From: Thermoplasmatota archaeon
GTDB taxonomy: Archaea > Thermoplasmatota > Penumbrarchaeia > Penumbrarchaeales > Penumbrarchaeaceae
Length of the DNA stretch: 8,353 nucleotides
Direction: 5' to 3'
NCBI GenBank assembly: GCA_030600725.1
Contig: JAUVLN010000082.1
Span: 1-8,353, forward strand
Shown: in pieces, positions 1 through 5,936 of the stretch
How positions within the stretch are numbered: position 1 is the first letter of the stretch
How the letters are laid out: every line of letters starts with the position of its first letter
Translations under genes and position numbers: made by a program
Notes under the pieces: model-generated
What the model saw: the letters and a program-made list of their open reading frames with translations, nothing else
Databases searched by the model: none
What the model was told of the DNA's origin: nothing

Positions 1-1
1 C

Positions 2-1888
2 AACCTGTATCGGGTCGTGACCGGGGATGGGGATGGCTGGTTGAATCTCACCCTGGACCTGACGGGGTCCTCCAGGATCAACGTGACGTTCACGGCCCAT
101 AACACGGTCCAGACATCATCGCGGTACGATGTCCTTCCCGAGATCGCGGACCTGGCGATCATCGAGGGGGATATACAGATCTCGGATCCCGAACCCGTTC
201 ACGGCGATACGATCACGATCACGGTGCCTGTAAGGAATATCGGAGGAATGGTGGCGGAGGATTCCAGGCTTCACGTAAGCTATGTGGGCGGCAATGGAGA
301 CCCGACATACAAGGTCTCCAGGTATGACCTTGGCGACCTACAGGAGGATACGGGCGAAATAGTGTCGTGGAACTGGTCGGTCAGGGCCGGAGCACATGCA
401 TTTCAACTCGTCGCGCAGACCTCCTCCCCGGATCTGGACACCACGAACAACATCGTCTGGATACATTTCAACACGTTGGGACCGGACCTGATGTTCTCGC
501 CCGGAACCGGGAGGTTCGATCCGGATGATGTGGTCAGGCCGGGCTCCCCGGTATCCGTTCATTACTCGATATACAACCAAGGCCCCGTATCCGGTGAGGC
601 CGATATCGGCGTATTCAACGGAAACCCCGAGGAGGGGGGGACAGCTATCGGGGAGATATTGGATCCGGGACCTATAGGGCCCGGGGAATACCTCAACGGA
701 TCCCTATCGTTCCTCTCACCGCAGAACACGAGTATGGTCTACATTGTGATGGACCCGTACGGGGAATATCCCCCCGATATGATCGAGGGGGGTTGGAAAT
801 CCCTTCTCATAATCAACTATCCTCCCATCCTGCTGGGCTCCCCCTCGATAACCATGCTCGAGGATTCGGCAGGCTCGACCCTCGTTCTGGATGGTTTCTT
901 CGACGATATCGATGACCTCGGGGATATCCTTGAATACTCCCTGATATCCTCTCCGGTCATGGTATCGAGGATAGGTATCGGAGAGGAAGGTGGAGCGTTC
1001 CTCAGGGTCAAGCCCCCACCCGACTGGTTCGGGGAGGCGTCTGTAACCATAGGCGTGGACGATGGACTGGGAGGGATAGAGGTATCGATACCGATAACGG
1101 TCTCCCCAATTAATGATCCTCCCACATTCCCCCAGGCCCCGCTCGGGGAGATGGACCTTGTGGTCCTGGAGGATAACCCGCTATATTTCAGGATCATGGC
1201 CGAGGATATCGAGGGGGACAGGATCACATATTCCACAGAGGATGAGAGGATCGATCTGGATGGTGAGACCGGCGAGATCGAGTGGTATCCCGTTCAGGAT
1301 GATGTGGGCACCCATCTATTCGAGATCTTCGCCAATGATGGGAACGGGGGCGTCTCACTCCTGCGTATAACTGTCGAGGTGATCGAGGTCAACGAGGGGC
1401 CCTGTGTGGAGCCGCTGCCGGATATGACCTGCACGATAGGGGAGATACTGACCTTCAGGATCATCGCATCGGACGAGGAGGGCGATAACCTGACCTACTC
1501 CTCGGACGTCCCATTCGTCACCCTGGAAGCGGATGGCAGCGGTATGATCAACGCCACCCACGGTACGGAGGGGGCGCTCCTGGTAACCATCGAGGTGAGG
1601 GACGGGATCAACTCCCGGTACGTATCGTTCAATCTGACCGTTATATCCGAAGGAGGAGGGGGGGATGAGAGGGGGTCCTTCGATCTCCAACCGATAATGG
1701 CCGCAGGGGGGATAGCCCTTGCACTATTCGCCCTCCTCTTCGTTGGCTTCAAGGCCATGAGGAGGGGAAACGATGAGGTGGAAGAGGAACGCAGGGGGGC
1801 CGACGCCCTGTACGAAGAGGAGAGGGCGGAAGTGGAGAAGGCCATGCCGCCGGTGGGAGAGGAGCCACTGGAGGAAGTTCAGGAATGA
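2..1888 (+). CDS. Large exported surface protein, 3' part: CARDB and cadherin/Ig-like repeats with C-terminal membrane anchor
   Basis: The reading frame is open through the left edge, so the start is upstream; the GTG at 17 is only the first internal candidate. Residues are counted from that GTG. Residues 1-40 look like the end of a beta-sandwich (GWLNLTLDLT, NVTFTAHNT). About 45-150 is a CARDB-like domain (ADLAI, DPEPVHGDTITI, NIGG), and about 155-265 a second one (GPDLMFSP, SIYNQGP). About 268-368, 369-460 and 461-545 are three cadherin/putative-Ig modules, joined by INYPP, INDPP and VNEGP and with paired DxxGD/VxDG signatures. A Gly-rich linker (546-549) precedes a transmembrane helix (about 559-579, AAGGIALALFALLFVGF), a basic stop-transfer MRR and a Glu-rich cytoplasmic tail. 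Modules of this kind are extracellular adhesive or spacer domains in archaeal surface proteins and often follow secreted peptidase domains. No catalytic domain is visible here, so the activity, if any, lies in the missing part. The stop overlaps the next gene by ATGA. Confidence 0.88.
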   Translation, partial: NLYRVVTGDGDGWLNLTLDLTGSSRINVTFTAHNTVQTSSRYDVLPEIADLAIIEGDIQISDPEPVHGDTITITVPVRNIGGMVAEDSRLHVSYVGGNGDPTYKVSRYDLGDLQEDTGEIVSWNWSVRAGAHAFQLVAQTSSPDLDTTNNIVWIHFNTLGPDLMFSPGTGRFDPDDVVRPGSPVSVHYSIYNQGPVSGEADIGVFNGNPEEGGTAIGEILDPGPIGPGEYLNGSLSFLSPQNTSMVYIVMDPYGEYPPDMIEGGWKSLLIINYPPILLGSPSITMLEDSAGSTLVLDGFFDDIDDLGDILEYSLISSPVMVSRIGIGEEGGAFLRVKPPPDWFGEASVTIGVDDGLGGIEVSIPITVSPINDPPTFPQAPLGEMDLVVLEDNPLYFRIMAEDIEGDRITYSTEDERIDLDGETGEIEWYPVQDDVGTHLFEIFANDGNGGVSLLRITVEVIEVNEGPCVEPLPDMTCTIGEILTFRIIASDEEGDNLTYSSDVPFVTLEADGSGMINATHGTEGALLVTIEVRDGINSRYVSFNLTVISEGGGGDERGSFDLQPIMAAGGIALALFALLFVGFKAMRRGNDEVEEERRGADALYEEERAEVEKAMPPVGEEPLEEVQE

Positions 1889-3018
1889 ACCCGGACGGGC
1901 CGGCATCCGGCAGCAGCTTCGGGACCCTGAAGGATCGGGTGATAGATAAGGGCCTGTGCATGCTGTGCCACGGATGCGTTGCCTCCTGCCCTGTCGATGC
2001 CATCGAGGCGATCGGGGAGAGGATCCACCTCACCGGGGAGTGCATCGAATGCGGGACATGTTACCGGGTCTGTCCGGGAAGAGGTTATGATTTTGCAAAG
2101 GCTAAGGACCGTATATTCGGCCGCAGGGAGAAGGGCATAAGGGAGCGGATACACGGGGTGCATCTGTCCGGGAAGAACCTCAGATCATCGGATGAGGAGG
2201 TGTTCCGGGCGGGATACATGGGGGGACGGGTATCAACGGTATTGATCCACGCCCTTGAGGAGGGCCTCATAGATGCGGCCCTGACCACGGATTGGGGGGA
2301 GGGCCCCGTTCTATCGGTGGGATCCGGTAGGATCTGCAGGGACAGGGCCTCGGTCCTTGAATGCAGCTCCTCAAAGTACCTTTTCTCACCCGTTCTCACC
2401 CTCCTCAAGGAGGCCCATAGAGATCCGGAGATAGGGCGTATTGCCGTCGTTGGCCTTCCATGCCATATCCAGGCCCTGAGGAACATGCAATCCGATAGAA
2501 TGGCCTCCAGGTATACGGAAAAGGTGGTGTATGCCCTGTCGCTGAACTGCGGCGCGCCGAACCTGACCGATGAGAACTGGAGGTCCGTGATCGGGCGGAT
2601 CATGGAGGTTTCCGGAGAGGGGATCTCAAGCGTTGATATCAGAAAAGTAAAGGGTAGGACCCTGAGGTTCCGTGTCCGGATGAAGGACGGCACGGAGAGT
2701 GTGAGGGATCGTCCGTTATCCGCATATATACGGATGATCCATGGATATCCCGGATGGCCCAGATGCGATCTCTGCATCGATTATTCCGGGGAGCTCTCCG
2801 ATATAACCTTTGGAAACCCGTTGGCCAGGACAGAAAAGGGCAAGGATCTGCTCGATGGGGCCGTGAAAGCCGGCAAACTGGTACCAGCCTCGAAGGGCCA
2901 GGCGATATCCCAGACTGCGATCGATATATACGGATATCTGCTGAAGAAGGTGGGGGCGAAACGGAGGATAAAGAGAAGGCGCAGGAAGGGAGAGCCCCAC
3001 CCCGAGTACCGCTGTTGA
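1885..3018 (+). CDS. F420 hydrogenase/dehydrogenase beta-subunit family (FrhB/FdhB-like) iron-sulfur flavoprotein
   Basis: This is a 377-residue cytosolic protein. Residues 25-35 (CMLCHGCVASC) and 53-63 (CIECGTCYRVC) give eight cysteines in a 2x[4Fe-4S] ferredoxin domain. The FrhB/FdhB N-terminal domain starts near 111 (YMGGRVSTVLIHALEEGLID). The C-terminal domain carries GLPCHIQALR (190-199), NCG (221-223) and CDLCIDYSGELSDITFG (294-310), which match the conserved cysteine and ADISVG-type motifs of the family. Characterised members bind FAD and further FeS and exchange hydride with coenzyme F420, but many paralogues have other partners, so the substrate is not known. The ATG overlaps the preceding stop, with GGAGG at 1870-1874 upstream, so translation is probably coupled to the surface-protein gene. 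The C-terminus (357-368) is a run of Lys/Arg, which is unusual for the family. No hydrogenase or formate dehydrogenase subunit lies nearby. The family call is secure; the role is open. Confidence 0.9.
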   Translation: MNPDGPASGSSFGTLKDRVIDKGLCMLCHGCVASCPVDAIEAIGERIHLTGECIECGTCYRVCPGRGYDFAKAKDRIFGRREKGIRERIHGVHLSGKNLRSSDEEVFRAGYMGGRVSTVLIHALEEGLIDAALTTDWGEGPVLSVGSGRICRDRASVLECSSSKYLFSPVLTLLKEAHRDPEIGRIAVVGLPCHIQALRNMQSDRMASRYTEKVVYALSLNCGAPNLTDENWRSVIGRIMEVSGEGISSVDIRKVKGRTLRFRVRMKDGTESVRDRPLSAYIRMIHGYPGWPRCDLCIDYSGELSDITFGNPLARTEKGKDLLDGAVKAGKLVPASKGQAISQTAIDIYGYLLKKVGAKRRIKRRRRKGEPHPEYRC

Positions 3019-3024
3019 TGCCTG

Positions 3025-3038
3025 ATAATAAATATACA
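3025..3038 (+). promoter_or_regulatory. TATA-box promoter of the MBL-fold hydrolase gene
   Basis: The A/T-only stretch ATAATAAATATA followed by CA sits in the 42-bp gap after the FrhB-like gene. Its centre is about 30 nt before the ATG at 3061. Archaeal TATA boxes are centred about 26-27 nt before transcription start, so the mRNA would begin within a few bases of the ATG and be leaderless or nearly so. No Shine-Dalgarno sequence is visible before the ATG, which agrees. Confidence 0.65.
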
Positions 3039-3060
3039 TTACCTACATCCACCTGGCCGT

Positions 3061-3849
3061 ATGGACCTCAAGCAGTTTCCTCCAAAAGCCCGAATGAGGC
3101 GCTGGACAGGCGGTGCCCTCTCCGTCTCCATGCGATATTCGGCTGCGGGCGTCTCCACATGTATCTTTATCGATAATGGAAAGGAGTCCATCCTGGTCGA
3201 TGTGGGTGACGGCAGCCTCAGGGACCTGCTGGAGATCAACCGTGATGGGGAGGCGGGATCGGGGCTTGACCCCATAGAGGGCCTGAAGGCCATATTGATC
3301 ACCCACACCCACTACGACCATTACGGCGGCCTTTTCTCCCTCCTTCACTTTCTGAGGCTGATGGAGAGGTCGGCCCCCCTTGTGGTCATCTTCCCGCAGG
3401 GGTCAAAGGAGAGGATACTGCCATTGATGGACCTGTTCGAGGAGGATAGGAAAGGGAGCCGTGGTTACACGCTGTCATACCGGGCCATCCCCGCAGGTGA
3501 GGATCTAACGATAGGGGGGTTCCAGGTGATGACCCTGGGTGTGGACCACCACGACAGCGACATAAGGGGCAACGTCGGGGAGAGGGTGCCTGCCTTATGT
3601 TACAAGGTCGTCCTCGGATCGACCTCCGTTGTCATCACAGGGGACACGGGCCCCTCTCCCGAACTCTCGGGATTTGTGCACACTTCGGACCTGGCGCTGA
3701 TAGAGGCAACCTATCCAAGCTGTATGGTATCGCCTCCGGGCGTCCACATGAACGTCCATCAGGCAAGGGAGCTGGGGGGATCGGCGGGGGAGTACTGGCT
3801 GATCCATCGAACGGGTGGTTCGGACGCGGAGATCGAAGGGAAGGGCTAG
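3061..3849 (+). CDS. Metallo-beta-lactamase-fold hydrolase, RNase Z-like branch
   Basis: This is a 262-residue protein without signal peptide. It has the MBL-fold sequence of motifs: a strand ending in ILVDVGDG (44-51), the metal motif THTHYDH (81-87; His82, His84, Asp86, His87), a candidate third-site His at 163/164 (VDHHDSD), the bridging Asp195 in ITGDTGPSPEL, EATYPS (215-220), VHMNVHQARELG (228-239) and a final His249 in YWLIHR. Thus the residues for a dinuclear zinc site are all present. The SGDT/EAT-like and HxxxxQA-like motifs resemble RNase Z and related phosphodiesterases. However, I see no exosite arm and the N-terminus is not the usual tRNase Z one, so I do not call it tRNase Z. 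The ATG is chosen for its position about 30 nt after a TATA box. The gene is probably transcribed alone. Its stop overlaps that of the opposing kinase gene within CTAG. Substrate unknown. Confidence 0.88.
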   Translation: MDLKQFPPKARMRRWTGGALSVSMRYSAAGVSTCIFIDNGKESILVDVGDGSLRDLLEINRDGEAGSGLDPIEGLKAILITHTHYDHYGGLFSLLHFLRLMERSAPLVVIFPQGSKERILPLMDLFEEDRKGSRGYTLSYRAIPAGEDLTIGGFQVMTLGVDHHDSDIRGNVGERVPALCYKVVLGSTSVVITGDTGPSPELSGFVHTSDLALIEATYPSCMVSPPGVHMNVHQARELGGSAGEYWLIHRTGGSDAEIEGKG

Positions 3850-5600
3850 CTGTCAGGGTCCCACGGCAGGTAGGCCCTGAAAACCGATCCCACCGGCCTG
3901 TTCGGCTCCACCCATATCCTGCCGTTGTGGAGATCTATGATCCCGCGTGAGATGGCCAGTCCAAGCCCCGTTCCGACCACCCCGTCCTGACCGTTTCCCC
4001 TTACGAAACGGTCGAATATGGATTCGCGGTCCTCCTCCGGAACCCCGTTCCCCTCGTCCGCTATGGAGATCGTGATCCCGCTCAGGTCCGTGTCCAGATA
4101 TATCCAGATCTTCGATCCCTCGGGGCTGTATTTCATCGCATTGTCAAGCAGGTTCTGCACAACCTGTTCGAGAAGCGGGAGCCCGAGGATCCTCGATCCG
4201 CCCTCCTTCAGCTCGAACCTGATATCGTGGCTGGATGTCCTGGGATAGAGCGTTTCTATCGAACAGTTGATGATCTCCGCCAGGTCGACCTCCACGAACT
4301 CCCTGGCCACCTTTCCCTCCCTGATCTGGGTGAACAGCTTGGTGAGGGAGATGGTATCCGACATCCTCCTTGTCATTCTGATTATCTTCTCCAGGTAATT
4401 CCTTTTACTCTCCTCGACCTGCATCTGGAGGATCTCGGAGAATCCCATGATCGTCGTGAGTGGGTTCTTGAGATCGTGCGAGAGGACCGACAGCATCAGT
4501 CGGTAGGAGTTGTTCATCCTCTCCAGGTCCGTGATGTTCCTATCGAGGTTCTCGACCTCGATCCCGGTCATCCTGACGCCGAGGAGGTTCCCCTCCTCGA
4601 TCAGCGGGGAGAATAGGCACAGGACCGTTTTCCCTGCGCCCCTCCGGTCCCGAAGCTCAAGGTCGACCATGGTCTCCTCTCCCGTGTTATATGTATGGAC
4701 CCATGCGTCGTTTGCCCTGTAAAGATCGTCGCCTGGAGGTACGAAGAACGGCCCCGAAAGGACCTCCGGATTGAGATCGATCGTCGAGATGTACTCCTCC
4801 ACCTTTCTGTTGAAATCCACCTCCCAGCCCGTACCTGTATTCCTCCAGGTGACGATCAGGTCCCTGCAGGAATCCGAAAGGGACCTCTGCCTCTTCACAT
4901 CCTCATTGGTGCTTTCGACCTCAAGCATCCTTCCCAGGACATTGCCGGTCGTGTTGCCTATGTCCTGGATAAGCTCCTGGTCCGCATCCTCGAAACCATT
5001 CGGTCTGGCGGAGAAGAGAGAGATGGTGCCTACGTGATCATCGTCGTGGGTCAGGGGGATCACGAGCGTGGAGCCGATCTCGAAGGAGAGTATCCTCCCA
5101 TCCTCCGTCCTCCCCCGGTGTATGTGGCCCAACCTGATCTTGGAGTTGTACATCGACGGGCCGTCCGGGATCTCCAGGTCCAGATCATCCATGCTGTTGA
5201 AAAGCCCCATTCCCGCGGTGAATTCCTGGCTCTCGGAGAAATCCTCGTTGTGATGCCCAAATAAGTCCCTATCCATGGTTGCCCCTGCGGATCTCCATCT
5301 AAGGGATCCCATGTCAAAGGGAATGTGCCGGGGAAGGTATCTGGAGAGGGCCAGGCAGATCCCCCTGCTGTCTTCCGAGGTGGCCAGCGCTTTGATCATG
5401 TCGTATCTTCCCTGCCAGAACGTTACCGTGGAACCCCTGTTCAAGGGCATCTCCACCTCTCTCCAGGGTATGCCGGTATGGCCACCGCTGGGCAAACCCC
5501 GGTGTACGGGTGTGGTGGTGCTCTCCACCGCGGCTTTGGTCTCGAAAATATTTCGAGCATCCAAGCTATCAGGGATAGATTTGCGATCAGGCCAATCCAT
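3846..5600 (-). CDS. Soluble sensor histidine kinase: GAF-like, PAS-like, HisKA and HATPase domains
   Basis: The protein has 584 residues from the ATG at 5600; an in-frame TTG at 5615 would add five. No transmembrane segment is seen, so it should sense a cytosolic signal. The N-terminal 50 residues look unstructured. About 55-220 fits a GAF-like domain (GSTLVIPLTHDDDHVGTISL at 176-195), and about 231-350 a PAS-like domain (WRNTGTGWEVDFNRKVEEY). A short helix leads to the HisKA H-box SVLSHDLKNPL with phosphoacceptor His375 (codon 4476-4478). The ATPase domain has N-box LLDNAMKYSPEG (484-495), G1 DEGNG (515-519), F-box FDRF (529-532) and G2 GTGLGL (543-548), all intact. There is no receiver domain and no response regulator in the window, so it is an orphan. 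It is transcribed divergently from the carboxypeptidase gene. Start uncertain: no good ribosome site precedes 5600 or 5615, and GTG 5528 or ATG 5450 (after GAGAGAGGTGG) are alternatives. Confidence 0.92.
   Translation of the reverse strand: MDWPDRKSIPDSLDARNIFETKAAVESTTTPVHRGLPSGGHTGIPWREVEMPLNRGSTVTFWQGRYDMIKALATSEDSRGICLALSRYLPRHIPFDMGSLRWRSAGATMDRDLFGHHNEDFSESQEFTAGMGLFNSMDDLDLEIPDGPSMYNSKIRLGHIHRGRTEDGRILSFEIGSTLVIPLTHDDDHVGTISLFSARPNGFEDADQELIQDIGNTTGNVLGRMLEVESTNEDVKRQRSLSDSCRDLIVTWRNTGTGWEVDFNRKVEEYISTIDLNPEVLSGPFFVPPGDDLYRANDAWVHTYNTGEETMVDLELRDRRGAGKTVLCLFSPLIEEGNLLGVRMTGIEVENLDRNITDLERMNNSYRLMLSVLSHDLKNPLTTIMGFSEILQMQVEESKRNYLEKIIRMTRRMSDTISLTKLFTQIREGKVAREFVEVDLAEIINCSIETLYPRTSSHDIRFELKEGGSRILGLPLLEQVVQNLLDNAMKYSPEGSKIWIYLDTDLSGITISIADEGNGVPEEDRESIFDRFVRGNGQDGVVGTGLGLAISRGIIDLHNGRIWVEPNRPVGSVFRAYLPWDPDS
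5541..5557. repeat. Perfect inverted repeat CTCGAAA-ATA-TTTCGAG
   Basis: Seven-base arms are perfectly complementary around a 3-base centre. The element lies inside the poorly conserved 5' end of the kinase frame (encoding ARNIFET). Its A/T core reads AAATATTT-like on both strands and could serve as a TATA element on the minus strand if the kinase starts at a downstream codon, or as an operator. The function is inference. Confidence 0.4.
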
Positions 5601-5619
5601 TGAAAGTAACCCCAAAAAA

Positions 5620-5635
5620 GGCCCGAATTCAGGCC
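5620..5635. repeat. Imperfect 16-bp palindrome in the kinase leader
   Basis: GGCCCGAATTCAGGCC is palindromic except for one mismatched pair flanking the central GAATTC. It lies between the likely minus-strand TATA box (5661-5670) and the kinase start, so it would fall a few bases inside the transcript or overlap the start site. That position suits a repressor operator. Chance occurrence of a short GC-rich palindrome is possible. Confidence 0.3.
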
Positions 5636-5660
5636 CCTCTAACCCCTCGATGATCGTGCT

Positions 5661-5670
5661 GTTATTTATG
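5661..5670 (-). promoter_or_regulatory. Candidate TATA box for the histidine kinase
   Basis: On the minus strand this reads CATAAATAAC, the most A/T-rich hexamer context upstream of the kinase. A start of transcription about 26 nt downstream would be near 5639, leaving a leader of about 24 nt to TTG 5615 or 39 nt to ATG 5600. The position and composition fit; no other evidence is available. Confidence 0.45.
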
Positions 5671-5695
5671 GATTTAGGGGGATTTCCAATGCAGG

Positions 5696-5713
5696 TCCGA
5701 AAACATATTTAAA
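5696..5713 (+). promoter_or_regulatory. Distal promoter (BRE plus TATA) upstream of the carboxypeptidase gene
   Basis: TCCGAAAAC (5696-5704) directly precedes ATATTTAAA (5705-5713), close to the archaeal BRE/TATA consensus and the best such match in the window. The predicted transcription start is near 5735, about 160 nt before the carboxypeptidase ATG. The transcript would carry a leader with a small hairpin and a ribosome-binding site at 5804-5810. The same 9-mer precedes the proximal promoter. Confidence 0.6.
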
Positions 5714-5772
5714 GGCATTTTTCCCGATCCACCATTTCCAGTGGACGGTGGGTTTTCAAGGGTCCAAACCTT

Positions 5773-5788
5773 CAGGGCCCCGACCCTG
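5773..5788 (+). other. Short stem-loop in the distal leader
   Basis: CAGGG (5773-5777) pairs with CCCTG (5784-5788) around a six-base loop CCCCGA, with flanking TT/AA able to extend the stem across one bulge. It lies in the leader of the distal transcript, about 16 nt before GGAGGGG. It is small, so a regulatory role is only a guess. Confidence 0.25.
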
Positions 5789-5803
5789 GAACAGTGTGAA
5801 ACA

Positions 5804-5936
5804 GGAGGGGCCCATGGATGAGAACAGGGCCATCCTGATTCATTGGAATATATCTCCGAAAACGATATATCCGCACTATCCCTTGTCCAGGCGATGCATA
5901 GGAGGAAGACCGCCTCTTCGAACCCGAGGCTATTGA
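5804..5936 (+). other. Ribosome-binding site plus 40-codon upstream ORF overlapping the carboxypeptidase start
   Basis: GGAGGGG at 5804-5810 is followed by ATG at 5814 (5 nt after GGAGG), one of the clearest Shine-Dalgarno/ATG pairs in the window. The frame runs 40 codons to TGA at 5934-5936 and begins MDENRAILIHW. It overlaps the carboxypeptidase coding start (5894) in a different frame. The second half has CGA codons, which are rare in the neighbouring genes, and resembles an out-of-frame shadow, so a stable protein is unlikely. It could act as a regulatory upstream ORF on the long transcript, or be fortuitous. An even shorter frame, GTG 5741 to TGA 5819, has 26 codons and starts about 6 nt after the predicted distal transcription start. 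Confidence 0.25.
5855..5871 (+). promoter_or_regulatory. Proximal promoter (BRE plus TATA) giving a leaderless carboxypeptidase mRNA
   Basis: TCCGAAAAC (5855-5863) precedes GATATATC (5864-5871). The TATA centre is about 26-27 nt before the ATG at 5894, exactly the spacing expected for a transcript beginning at the start codon. The upstream 9-mer is identical to that of the distal promoter at 5696-5704. Confidence 0.6.

Noticed and set aside
2085..2777. 230-codon open frame on the minus strand opposite the FrhB-like gene
   Set aside because: It is a shadow of the strongly supported plus-strand gene: no domain is recognisable, and composition is Arg/Ser/Pro-rich as expected from reading GC-rich coding DNA backwards.
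3019..3060. Transcription terminator between the FrhB-like gene and the MBL gene
   Set aside because: No T-run or convincing hairpin was found in the 42-bp gap, only the TATA box.
3061..3849. MBL-fold protein as a genuine tRNase Z or beta-lactamase
   Set aside because: Metal motifs fit the superfamily, but no tRNA-binding exosite arm is seen and no signal peptide supports beta-lactamase export.
4695..5264. 189-codon open frame on the plus strand opposite the kinase
   Set aside because: The kinase frame has intact domain motifs; this frame shows none and no promoter or ribosome site.
5843..5893. TTG 5843 as the carboxypeptidase start
   Set aside because: It would add 17 residues before the basic n-region of the signal peptide, has no ribosome site, and places the proximal TATA box inside the coding sequence. 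ATG 5894 fits both the signal peptide and leaderless spacing. Not fully excluded.
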